Below, piece by piece: positions 16,315-23,791 of a stretch of 34,626 bases of DNA; positions within the stretch are counted from its first letter, which is position 1, and each line of letters starts with the position of its first letter. This DNA is from Terriglobia bacterium (GTDB taxonomy: Bacteria > Acidobacteriota > UBA6911), in assembly GCA_020072565.1 (NCBI GenBank), contig JAIQGI010000058.1:1-34626 (forward strand), read 5' to 3'. The position numbers were made by a program, and so were the translations under genes. The notes beneath the pieces were generated by a model that was not told the origin of the DNA, searched no databases, and saw nothing but the letters and a program-made list of their open reading frames with translations.

Positions 16315-18981
16315 TCATTCGTTCCGTAACAGATGGGTTGGATTGATACGCGCTGCACGTCGAGCCGGTAGCAGCCCGGCCACAGCACCGACTAGAACGA
16401 GTACGGCAACCGCCGCTGCCAGTGTTATTGGATCGGTAGGGCGAAGACCGAAAAGCAATGATCCGACAATGTGCGCCGACCACAGATTAAGCACGGTGCC
16501 TAACGCAACTCCAGCGCCGATGAGCATGCCAACGCGCCCAAGCATCATTCCGACTACACGAGCAGGGGTGGCACCTAGAGTCATCCGAATCCCGATCTCA
16601 AAGCGGCGACGAATCACCGCATAGGCGGTCACGCCGTATACCCCGAGCCCTGCAAGGAGCAGAGCGAGAAATCCGAAAAAGCCGGACAGCATCGCGATCA
16701 GGCGTTCCTGGGCGAGCGACGCATCCATGATGTCGGCGAGCGGTCGAAAGCTGACCGTGAGGTCGGGGTAGGCCCTGTCAATGGCCGCAGCAATGTCTCG
16801 CACATGTGATCTCGGTAATCCACTTGCCATGCGCACGCCGATCTTGATTGATAATCGCGGATTGGGCCTCAGTGGGAAATAAATCGTTGGTGGTGCTGGC
16901 TCGCGCAATGACGCATATACTGCATCCTTCACCAGTCCAATGATTTGAACAGGCTTTTTATATGGAACAATTGTTCGTCCCACCGGAATGATACCGCTGA
17001 AGAATTTCCGTGCGAAGGCTTCGTTGACGATCGCAACGGACGGCTCATCCAGCCGATCAGAACCGGCAAAATCACGCCCCGCGATAATTGACGTCCCGTA
17101 AGTCGTGAACCAGCCTGGGCTGACGGAATTAAAATTAACACGAAGGTCGGCTTCCGTTAATCCAGGTTCTCCAGGCACCGCCTCGAGGATGGTCATAACG
17201 TTGATACCGTTTACTGGCTCTTGGGTCGAGGCAGCCACCTGAGCAACGCCCGGAACGCCGGCAACCGCTCTAGACAGACGATCGACCTCCACCGTCTTGG
17301 TACTTCTCCCCTGTGAGCCGATGTTGACGATCAGCACGCGATCCTGATCGAATCCGGGATCAAGTGTGACGAGCGCCAGAAATGTCCTGATGAATAGGCC
17401 AGCGACAAAGACAAGCACGAGTGAAAGCGCCATCTGAACGACCACCAACGCACTGCCCAATTCGAAGCGTCGATTGCTGGACAGGCAGTATCCTTCTTCC
17501 TTGAGCACTTCATTCGGCTGCGTGCGTGAAGCTCGAAGCGCCGGAATTGTGCCGAACAGCAGAGTGGCGACTCCCGTCACCACTGCCGAGAATCCAAGCA
17601 GACGCCAATCCAGGGGCAGATAAAGAGAAAGCCCTCCTGCCATGACGGATAGCTGCTGTACGAGCCACTGGCCGCACAATTTTGCGCAGCTGAGTCCCAG
17701 CACGGCACCGCCGCAGGAGAGCAGCAGGCTCTCAACCACGAGCTGGCGGGCTAGCCGCAGTCGCGAAGCTCCCAGCGCCCGCCGCACGCTCAACTCATGC
17801 CGGCGCGCCGCAGTGCGTGCCAGAAGCAGATTCGCGATGTTGGTACACGCGATAAGCAGCACCAAACCGGAAACAGCCATCAGGATGCAGAGTGGCCGCT
17901 CGTACCTGCTGCGCCACCATGATGGTTCTCTCGCAGCCGATCGCAGCGTGAAAGGCTCCTTGAGATAGTCCTGCACATATCTTTCGGCCGGATTGCCTGG
18001 CAGCGTCATCTCCCGAATTTGGGGCTGCACGGCACGTAGAGCAACCGTTGCGGCTTCCTCAGTCTGATCGGGTTTGCGTCGAACCAGGATGTTCAGCCAC
18101 CATGCGGTCCGACCGTCATGCCAGCTGTCTTGGCCGCGGATCAGCGGCTCCGTCCCGATCGGGACGATGACATCAAATGATCCTCCAGCTTCCAGGCCGA
18201 AGAAGCCGGGTGGCGTGACACCGACGATGGTGAGAGGAATGCGATCTAGTCGAAGTGTTCGCCCGATAACATCCGAAGATCCGCCGAATTGCCCCTGCCA
18301 GAATCGGTAGCTGAGAACCGCAACCGGTCCGTCTCGCCCGCCTCCCCTCTGATCGTCCGCTTCGTTGAAGGTGCGGCCGAGGATCGCCGGGACACCGAGT
18401 ACGTCAAAGAACCGGCCGCTGGCAAAAATGCCGCTGATGAATTCAGGCTGATTTCCACTCTTCAGGTTCAATTCGGCTCTAGACCAGGCCACGGCGCCGT
18501 CGAAGAGTTGCGGCCGGTCCCGAATCTGCTCCCAGATGGGATTCGTCCAAGGCCCCCCCTTGCGTTCAATGAGCATGAGTCTGCTCGGATCGCGCACGGA
18601 AAGCGGCCGCAGGCAGAGGCTGTCGAGGATCGAGAAGATCGCTGCATTCGCACCGACCCCCAGTGCGAGCGAGAGGATAGCAACTGCCGCAAATCCTGGA
18701 GACCGGCGAAACTGACGAACGGCGCAATGGACATCTTTTGACAGATCCGAAAGCAAGCGGAAACCATACGCATCGCGATATTCCTCTCTGGCTTGGTCGA
18801 GCCCTCCCAGGGAGATCCTGGCTTGTCTCATTGCTTCTTCTTTTGACATGCCCTGATGCACGTTCTCTTCGGTGAGCATCTCTAGGTGAAGCTGCAGTTC
18901 ATCCTTCAATCGCTCTTCCAGGTCCGGTTGCCTGAAGGACGCGCCAAGTCGTGACATGAGTGATCTGAGACGAGTCAGCAC
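16315..18981 (-). CDS. ADOP-type permease (FtsX/MacB-like)
   Basis: An intact 888-residue permease with the same duplicated layout as the convergent gene at 13606: cytoplasmic N-terminus (LKDELQLHLEMLTEENVHQGMSKEEAMRQA), first membrane segment (VAILSLALGVGANAAIFSILD), periplasmic domain containing LTIVGVTPPGFFGL, FtsX domain (LLIACTNIANLLLARTAARRHE, SVRRALGASRLRLA), a second periplasmic domain, and a last FtsX domain (EIGIRMTLGATPARVVG, ending RRAARINPTHLLRNE). I start it at GTG 18979-18981, with GAGGAG seven bases upstream; a TTG at 18996 overlapping the padR stop lacks this. It is co-transcribed with the padR upstream. The substrate is unknown. Confidence 0.92.
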   Translation of the reverse strand: MLTRLRSLMSRLGASFRQPDLEERLKDELQLHLEMLTEENVHQGMSKEEAMRQARISLGGLDQAREEYRDAYGFRLLSDLSKDVHCAVRQFRRSPGFAAVAILSLALGVGANAAIFSILDSLCLRPLSVRDPSRLMLIERKGGPWTNPIWEQIRDRPQLFDGAVAWSRAELNLKSGNQPEFISGIFASGRFFDVLGVPAILGRTFNEADDQRGGGRDGPVAVLSYRFWQGQFGGSSDVIGRTLRLDRIPLTIVGVTPPGFFGLEAGGSFDVIVPIGTEPLIRGQDSWHDGRTAWWLNILVRRKPDQTEEAATVALRAVQPQIREMTLPGNPAERYVQDYLKEPFTLRSAAREPSWWRSRYERPLCILMAVSGLVLLIACTNIANLLLARTAARRHELSVRRALGASRLRLARQLVVESLLLSCGGAVLGLSCAKLCGQWLVQQLSVMAGGLSLYLPLDWRLLGFSAVVTGVATLLFGTIPALRASRTQPNEVLKEEGYCLSSNRRFELGSALVVVQMALSLVLVFVAGLFIRTFLALVTLDPGFDQDRVLIVNIGSQGRSTKTVEVDRLSRAVAGVPGVAQVAASTQEPVNGINVMTILEAVPGEPGLTEADLRVNFNSVSPGWFTTYGTSIIAGRDFAGSDRLDEPSVAIVNEAFARKFFSGIIPVGRTIVPYKKPVQIIGLVKDAVYASLREPAPPTIYFPLRPNPRLSIKIGVRMASGLPRSHVRDIAAAIDRAYPDLTVSFRPLADIMDASLAQERLIAMLSGFFGFLALLLAGLGVYGVTAYAVIRRRFEIGIRMTLGATPARVVGMMLGRVGMLIGAGVALGTVLNLWSAHIVGSLLFGLRPTDPITLAAAVAVLVLVGAVAGLLPARRAARINPTHLLRNE

Positions 18982-18992
18982 AAAACAGCTCC

Positions 18993-19331
18993 TCAAAACG
19001 ATCCCGCCAGTACACGATTGATGATTTCTGCCATTTGCTCCCAGTTGCCGGCCTCTTCGATGAGCCTTTTGCGACCGGACCTCGTGATCGAGTAGTAACG
19101 CGCCTTGCGATTGTTCTCAGTCGTACCCCATTTCGAGCTGATCCAGCCGTTGTGTTCGAGGCGGAGCAGGGCGGGGTAAAGCGTTCCTTGGTTCAAACGC
19201 AGCAACTCGCAGGACACCTGATGAATGCGGCCCGCAATCGCATACCCGTGCAGGGGACCCAGAGCCTCAAGTGTCTTTAACACGAGCAGATCCAACGTCC
19301 CATACATCACTTCAGATTTCGGCAGCGCCAT
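18993..19331 (-). CDS. PadR-family transcriptional regulator (acidobacterial type)
   Basis: A 112-residue PadR protein: [32 protein letters not shown], then NQGTLYPALLRLEHNGWISSKWG and [19 protein letters not shown]. The ATG at 19329-19331 has GGAGG six bases upstream. The permease start lies 11 bp after its stop, so they form one operon. The thioredoxin-TIGR03435 gene is 113 bp upstream on the same strand and may be read into it. Likely a repressor of the permease; no palindrome as clear as that of the padR at 898-1233 was found here. Confidence 0.9.
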   Translation of the reverse strand: MALPKSEVMYGTLDLLVLKTLEALGPLHGYAIAGRIHQVSCELLRLNQGTLYPALLRLEHNGWISSKWGTTENNRKARYYSITRSGRKRLIEEAGNWEQMAEIINRVLAGSF

Positions 19332-19444
19332 TTTTTCCTCCAACTGCCATTATCTTCTTTTGCCCTCAGGATCGACACAAAAAGCGAGATACGCGTCCGA
19401 CACGAACTGTGGAGCGCGCCACCATTTAGACGCTGGGCCTCCAA

Positions 19445-20671
19445 CTACTTCTTCTCTACAATAACCATCTCTACCGGTCGCTTTGCGGGCAACAGCTCTA
19501 ACCGCAATTGTTGACGCACAGCCTCGATGATCGACATCGGATTCTTGCCGTCATAAAGAAGATCCCAGTCAAATTTCCCTTGAAGGTGGGTTTCATCGAT
19601 TACAGGCGTTTTGATCACACTCTCAATCTGGGCAATCAATTGGCTAGGACCCGCACCTGAAGCTGCAAGCACACCTTCGTCCGCGCTGGCGTGGAAACTC
19701 TTCGCCCTTGTGGATTGCAGGCTGCCCGTCAGCTCGTTCGGTGCAGTGAGGACAAAGGCATCCATTTCACGAGTGACGCGCTCAACCTTAATCCCCAGTG
19801 CAGATTCCAGGGCACTGACGACCAGATCTCTGAGGGCCTGACTCTTGTCATCCTGCATGACGGCTGTGACATCGTATCGTTGCCCCTGCATCTCAGCCGG
19901 GGTAGACAGGTGAGTTGGATTTACCCGGAACAAGGACTGCAAAAGCGAATTCAATTCCGCACCGGTGGCTGTAATCCTATTCGGAGCCATGATCGTTGTG
20001 GAAGTCGCCTCCTTGGAAGGCCGAATGCTTAGATTAAGAATTGCCGGCTCACTGTCAGGCGCCTTTATGGCATCAGGCGAGCTGATTCCTCCTGGCTTGG
20101 GTGCGGTGACTGGATTGCGAACATCGGTATCCGATGAAAGACTGCTACCACTAATGAGTCCGTTTAGCATCTCCTCATTTAAGTTCTCCCCTTCCCGGGT
20201 GCCGGTCATGATGGCAAAGATCTTGCCCTTTTGATCTACGACAACGGTCCGCGGGATACCGGACACCCCAAATGCCTTGAATGTCGATTTGTTCAGGTCG
20301 AGTCCCACCCAGCCCCTCACCACCCTGCGATTGAGAAATGGGGCAACCACTTCTTCGGGTTCGTCAGTGATGGAAATGAACTGGGCCTGCTTGTCGCCAA
20401 ACTTCTCGGCCAGTTGGTTCAGATGTGGCTGCTGGGCGATGCACGGCGCACACCAAGTCGCCCAAAACTCAACTACAACCACTTTGCCTCGCAACCCTTG
20501 CCAATTCGGCTTGGCTTCCGGTGGAGCTTGGAGAATCTTCGCCAGCACGATTTCCGGCGCGGTAGAACCTGGCTGCAGATTCGCAGACTGCCCCACGCTC
20601 CTTCCAGCGATCAACATGGAGCCCATTAAAAAGAGAACCAGAATCCAAACGTTGAATAGCTTCCTGTTCAT
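19445..20671 (-). CDS. Thioredoxin-like protein fused to a TIGR03435-like domain
   Basis: A 408-residue exported protein. An N-terminal signal or anchor (VWILVLFLMGSMLIAGRSVG) is followed by a TlpA/ResA-type thioredoxin domain (about 35-190) with WCAPC (Cys 74, Cys 77) and the cis-Pro loop GIPRTVVVD. The C-terminal half (about 210-408) is the acidobacterial TIGR03435-type domain: ITATGAELNSLLQSLF, YDVTAVMQDDKS, LGIKVERVTREMDAFVLT, near-end FDWDLLYDG and RQQLRLELLPAKRPVEMVIVEK. The thioredoxin part should act as a periplasmic thiol reductant or isomerase; the role of the second domain is unknown. The ATG at 20669-20671 has GGAG five bases upstream. It lies upstream of a padR-permease pair on the same strand. 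Confidence 0.88.
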   Translation of the reverse strand: MNRKLFNVWILVLFLMGSMLIAGRSVGQSANLQPGSTAPEIVLAKILQAPPEAKPNWQGLRGKVVVVEFWATWCAPCIAQQPHLNQLAEKFGDKQAQFISITDEPEEVVAPFLNRRVVRGWVGLDLNKSTFKAFGVSGIPRTVVVDQKGKIFAIMTGTREGENLNEEMLNGLISGSSLSSDTDVRNPVTAPKPGGISSPDAIKAPDSEPAILNLSIRPSKEATSTTIMAPNRITATGAELNSLLQSLFRVNPTHLSTPAEMQGQRYDVTAVMQDDKSQALRDLVVSALESALGIKVERVTREMDAFVLTAPNELTGSLQSTRAKSFHASADEGVLAASGAGPSQLIAQIESVIKTPVIDETHLQGKFDWDLLYDGKNPMSIIEAVRQQLRLELLPAKRPVEMVIVEKK

Positions 20672-20970
20672 ATCGTCTCCAATCCAAGCAGGATGGCTCG
20701 TGGAAGGATGATTAAGTCTTCCCGCCAATCTCAGCGTGTTTGTGCGATCTCCCCTATTTCATTGGCCCGGCAACTGGAGAATATCTCTACTCCTGTGGCC
20801 TGTCAACTGGAAAATCATTCTTGTCGTTGTTTAGGTGGTCGTGGATTTTGATAAGTCTGAACAAACTAGCTCTGCCGGATTTTGAACAGTGGATTCAGGA
20901 TGCGCCGAAATCGCACCGAACCATTGGGTGCGTCCGTGGTAACGCCGGACGTATGTTCAGAGAAGGTTGG
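20672..20970. other. Spacer between host-like block and phage late operon
   Basis: About 300 bp without a supported gene. It should hold the promoter of the thioredoxin-TIGR03435 gene. CAACTGGA occurs twice (20771-20778 and 20804-20811), and a second hairpin CGTCCG-N9-CGGACG lies at 20931-20951, just beyond the late terminator. No IS end or attachment-like sequence was seen. Confidence 0.35.
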
Positions 20971-21000
20971 AAGGGCCGCCGGCCGGAGCTGGCGGCCCTT
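20971..21000 (-). terminator. Terminator hairpin at the end of the phage late operon
   Basis: AAGGGCCGCC (20971-20980) and GGCGGCCCTT (20991-21000) form a perfect 10-bp stem with a 10-nt loop. It begins 7 bp after the stop of the last late gene, read on the minus strand. The T-rich tail is modest (CTTCCAACCTT), so Rho-independent action is likely but not certain. Confidence 0.6.
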
Positions 21001-21006
21001 GATGTT

Positions 21007-21330
21007 CTATGGGCTGATTTCCACCCTGACCTGCCCTGGAGGGCTCAGGGTCTTGACCGTAACCGACACTGGCGAGCCATCCAAGGCAGCGCCCACCACG
21101 TTCGACACACTGCTTACCTGAGCGTTCACCGTGGCGAATTTTCCCTGGAAAACGGCTTGGTTTAGGCCGTAGATGATTACCCGAACCTTGCCGTTGACTG
21201 GCGCCTGCGCGATCTGTTTCTGGACGGTGTCAACCAAAGCGACGGTTCCTGTCGTGTCCAGATCGAATTGCAGGCTGGCCACCGGTTTGTCAACATACAG
21301 GAATACCATCATGAGAAAGACCGCCTTCAT
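21007..21330 (-). CDS. Cohesin-like domain protein
   Basis: A 107-residue protein that looks like most of a cohesin-type beta-sandwich: PVASLQFDLDTTG near the N-terminus, then NGKVRVIIYGLNQAVFQGKFATVNAQV, then a final strand pair (GSPVSVTVKTLSPPGQVRVEI). The block VRVIxxGLNQ...GxxAxVxxQV is what I know from cohesin modules of acidobacterial extracellular proteins, which pair with dockerins. The N-terminal 15 residues are hydrophobic (AVFLMMVFLYV) but may be a strand rather than a signal. The ATG at 21328-21330 overlaps the stop of the FN3 gene (ATGA). It is the last gene before the late terminator. The call rests on pattern recognition; a generic Ig-like fold is the alternative. Confidence 0.5.
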   Translation of the reverse strand: MKAVFLMMVFLYVDKPVASLQFDLDTTGTVALVDTVQKQIAQAPVNGKVRVIIYGLNQAVFQGKFATVNAQVSSVSNVVGAALDGSPVSVTVKTLSPPGQVRVEISP

Positions 21331-21599
21331 TGGGTTACCGATACGTTCACCACGATCGAGATGGACAATCCGCCGACCTTCGAGCACGGGGCCGGCGTCT
21401 TCACCGGATCTGATTGGGGGCCTTCGCCCCACACGTTAACGGCCGAAACCGCAAATGTATGCGCTTCGGGCGTGATGTCCACCTCGAATTTCGGTTCCTG
21501 CGTGTTTGCTACCTGCGCACCGTCCATGTAAACATTGTACCCAGTAACCTGCTCTTCTGCCGCATTGGCAGGCCAGCTCAATTGCGCCCTTGTTGCCAT
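21327..21599 (-). CDS. Small fibronectin type III protein
   Basis: A 90-residue protein made of a single FN3 fold: AQLSWPANAAEEQVTGYNVYMDG, FEVDITPEAHTFAVSAVNVWGEGPQSDPV. No signal peptide is visible. The ATG at 21597-21599 has AAGGA nine bases upstream; a GTG three codons earlier sits too close to that site. It lies 21 bp after the FN3-dockerin gene and is coupled to the cohesin-like gene by a 4-bp overlap. FN3 domains occur on many phage tails and lysis-region proteins, where they may hold carbohydrate; here it may be a spacer or decoration. Confidence 0.65.
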   Translation of the reverse strand: MATRAQLSWPANAAEEQVTGYNVYMDGAQVANTQEPKFEVDITPEAHTFAVSAVNVWGEGPQSDPVKTPAPCSKVGGLSISIVVNVSVTQ

Positions 21600-21620
21600 C
21601 AAACACACTCCTTGCTTTTG

Positions 21621-22103
21621 TTATTTACACCCTGTGATCCCGAGGATCACAGAGACCAAGATCTGCACGTCGAGCACGTTGGTCCCGCCATCTCCGTTCA
21701 TATCGCCGCTTACCATTGGGGACAGCGGCTTCACGCCAAGGATGGCATTGATGAGTGCCTGCAGGTCCATTATGTTCACCGCGCCATCAAGGTTCAGATC
21801 GCACCTTGAGGGCGCCGTGATAGTCGTAGAAACCTCATTCGAGAAGCCGCTCTCCAGGCCGGCTGTGTTGTATGCCGTCACCGCGAAATAGTAGGTGCCT
21901 AGTGACAGGCCGGTCACGGTGAAGGTGGTCTGCTTGCCCAGGGAGATCGGCGCGCCATATGTCCTCGGCGACGTGCCGTAGTAAACCTTGTAGCCGGCCA
22001 GATCGGTTTCGCTGTTTGGATCCCAGGCCAGGGTCACATCCGCCGCCAGGAGCGGTGCCGGGGCCAGCCACATCAAAAGGATCAATACCCTTTTCCAGCG
22101 CAC
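21621..22103 (-). CDS. Exported FN3 protein with C-terminal dockerin type I
   Basis: A 160-residue protein: signal peptide (LILLMWLAPAPLLAA, about 1-21), FN3 domain (VTLAWDPNSETDLAGYKVYYG to SNEVSTT, about 22-95), and a dockerin at about 101-159. The dockerin has two calcium-binding F-hand repeats: CDLNLDGAVNIMDLQALINAIL (ligands Asp 102, Asn 104, Asp 106, Asp 113) and DMNGDGGTNVLDVQILVSVIL (Asp 134, Asn 136, Asp 138, Asp 145). Cys 101 and Cys 159 could close the ends. The GTG start at 22101-22103 has GAGGG seven bases upstream and is 9 bp after the metallophosphoesterase. The dockerin would bind a cohesin; a cohesin-like protein is encoded two genes downstream. Confidence 0.85.
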   Translation of the reverse strand: MRWKRVLILLMWLAPAPLLAADVTLAWDPNSETDLAGYKVYYGTSPRTYGAPISLGKQTTFTVTGLSLGTYYFAVTAYNTAGLESGFSNEVSTTITAPSRCDLNLDGAVNIMDLQALINAILGVKPLSPMVSGDMNGDGGTNVLDVQILVSVILGITGCK

Positions 22104-22112
22104 TTCCAGCCC

Positions 22113-22907
22113 TCAGTTGACAAACAATGTGCAATTGAAGAACGCCTTCAACGTGGTTCGGTCGCCGTTGACGATCTCGACAATCGGGTGCTGCTCGACT
22201 GAGAAGCAGTCGCTCTTCCTGTCCTTGTAGACAATCGAGAACCCAAGCTGCCAATTCGGGTGATCGACGTAAGCCGGGTTTCGGTCGCAGAGACAGAAGT
22301 TTTCGTAGGCAACCACATCCCGGTCCCACAGCCGCTTGAAAGACGACCCGCCCCGGTGCGTGTGGTTTTGAATCAGCGAGATGCCCTTACTGTCCAGGAG
22401 ATTCTTCGCCGTGTACCCGCTGTGTTTCGATACGGCGTCAAAATGTCCGATCAGCAGCTTGCCCCACTGCCAGCTCGTCTCTTTGTTGCCTGAGTAAACG
22501 CATTCAATCCTGTGCTGGTCCAGCTCCAGTTGCTCCTGCAGCGTCATGCCCTTTAATCCGTGCAGCTCGCGGGCATTGCTGGCAATAAAGACGGCCCACC
22601 TGTGCTCGTGATTCCCGAACACGTACACGATGCGCGCCCTCTGAAACCGCTTGCGAAGGCGCGCGAGGAAATCTCGGGTGAGATTCAACTCTGAAGAGAG
22701 CTTGGCCTTATCGTGGCACGCCGGGTTTTTGTCAAATTTTGATATGTCCCAGCAATCTGTTGCATCTCCGTTGATCACAACCAGGTTCGGGGCCAGTTCT
22801 TCTGCAATGCCCAGCGCCACTTCGATGGCCCTGTCATTCTGCCAAGGGAAATGAAGATCTCCGAGAACGAAGGCAGTCTCGTAATCGGCAGACGTGTGAC
22901 GTTTAAT
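22113..22907 (-). CDS. Calcineurin-like metallophosphoesterase
   Basis: Metal-binding motifs of the calcineurin-like fold occur in order: GDLHFPW (D-x-H), INGDATD (GD), YVFGNHEHRW (GNHE), IGHFDA (H) and QNHTHRGG (H-x-H). The first motif lies upstream of any in-frame ATG or GTG, so the gene must start before 22880. The best candidate is ATT at 22905-22907, spaced six bases from AGGGGG, giving 264 residues; the first in-frame GTG (22820) would lose the D-x-H motif. The substrate is unknown; phage members act on cyclic nucleotides, nucleic acid ends or phosphoproteins. It lies between lysis genes and the dockerin gene in the late operon. Confidence 0.75.
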   Translation of the reverse strand: MKRHTSADYETAFVLGDLHFPWQNDRAIEVALGIAEELAPNLVVINGDATDCWDISKFDKNPACHDKAKLSSELNLTRDFLARLRKRFQRARIVYVFGNHEHRWAVFIASNARELHGLKGMTLQEQLELDQHRIECVYSGNKETSWQWGKLLIGHFDAVSKHSGYTAKNLLDSKGISLIQNHTHRGGSSFKRLWDRDVVAYENFCLCDRNPAYVDHPNWQLGFSIVYKDRKSDCFSVEQHPIVEIVNGDRTTLKAFFNCTLFVN

Positions 22908-22995
22908 GCGGCACCCCCTTTGACGTATTGGCAGGCCTGGCGGGGGCAGTGGGGCAATGCCCCGCCGTTGCCACTGGAAGATTGAGCGGTCTGCC

Positions 22996-23460
22996 TTATC
23001 GTCTTAACTGGACGGAAAACGCGAGGGCCGGCGCTCGGCTGGCAACGGGCGACGCAGCCGAAGTCGCAGCCGGTGAGCCATGGTTGAACGTGTTCGCATA
23101 AGCGCGGCCCGCGAAATAGGCCGTGGCAACGGCCAGGGCTATGTTGATGGGTTTTGCGGAGCGTGGGAAGTAGTGCCGGATGGTATAGGCTACGAAGATG
23201 CTGCCGCCGGCAATCCCAAGTCTCTGAGCTGGGGTGATCGTATACTCACGCCCAATGAGCGTAAAATGCCAGTCGGTTTTCGCGTCGGCTACGTTCGAAA
23301 GCAGAAAGGCCGCCGGCGCGATATTGTTCGGATCGCTGATCACGTCCCACACGCCGCCGGTGTTCGATTGAGACGGTGCCGGTTGATTCTGGTCCTGTGC
23401 CATCAAGGGTAGCGCACACAGAATGCATGCGATGATCAGCACGAAGATACTTCTTTTCAT
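22996..23460 (-). CDS. Exported membrane protein of the lysis region, unknown
   Basis: A 154-residue protein with a signal peptide (SIFVLIIACILCALPLMAQ) and two further hydrophobic stretches (RLGIAGGSIFVAYTI and NIALAVATAYFAGRAYA), joined by a Gln/Pro-rich linker. The ATG at 23458-23460 overlaps the stop of the holin-like gene (ATGA). I recognise no family. Its place after a holin-like gene suggests a lysis accessory or membrane protein of the phage. Confidence 0.6.
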   Translation of the reverse strand: MKRSIFVLIIACILCALPLMAQDQNQPAPSQSNTGGVWDVISDPNNIAPAAFLLSNVADAKTDWHFTLIGREYTITPAQRLGIAGGSIFVAYTIRHYFPRSAKPINIALAVATAYFAGRAYANTFNHGSPAATSAASPVASRAPALAFSVQLRR

Positions 23461-23708
23461 TCCTGACCTCCTTCGGTCTTCGTTTTGATGACGGCTCCAT
23501 GGGCGCCGTCGTTGTGGTTGTTGGTTACCAGGGCGATCAGCGCCCCGAGAATTCCCGAAAACGCATCCTCGATGCGAATGACGATTTCCTGGGAAACGTT
23601 CCAATGGGCGAGAAGCACGATGGTCGCGCCAGCGGCGACAAAAAGAACCGCAAGCATTACCTTGTCGAAATTCGAGCCCAGCAGCCCGCGCCAGCTGAAA
23701 TCCTGCAT
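23457..23708 (-). CDS. Holin-like small membrane protein
   Basis: An 83-residue protein with two membrane segments (KVMLAVLFVAAGATIVLLAHW and FSGILGALIALVT) and a short charged C-terminus (KTKTEGGQE). The ATG at 23706-23708 has GGAGG five bases upstream. Size, topology and position downstream of the lysozyme and the anchored helical protein fit a holin, though no sequence family is recognised. A second candidate, at 25048-25299, has one membrane segment. Confidence 0.5.
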   Translation of the reverse strand: MQDFSWRGLLGSNFDKVMLAVLFVAAGATIVLLAHWNVSQEIVIRIEDAFSGILGALIALVTNNHNDGAHGAVIKTKTEGGQE

Positions 23709-23791
23709 GTCGACCTCCGCTCAAGATAGAAATCCCCACATAACGGCCTGACAGGGCCGCTCCCAGGAGGGCGAGTGGTATGGGTTATCTC

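Larger units (their letters stand above)
11441..20970. other. Host-like gene block inside the prophage
   Basis: Between the repressor and the hairpin that ends the late operon are only genes of chromosomal acidobacterial type: a DUF4143 ATPase, two PadR-ADOP modules and a thioredoxin-TIGR03435 protein. None is a known phage gene family. In a temperate phage this place would usually hold cro, replication and late-control genes, which are absent from the window. It could be cargo, a replacement that inactivated the phage, or an assembly join. I see no transposase or repeat at its borders. Confidence 0.5.

Noticed and set aside
13606-18981. Complete MacAB-type efflux systems
   Set aside because: The permeases have two FtsX units and no ATPase domain, and no ATPase or MacA-like gene is adjacent; the orphan ADOP type fits better.
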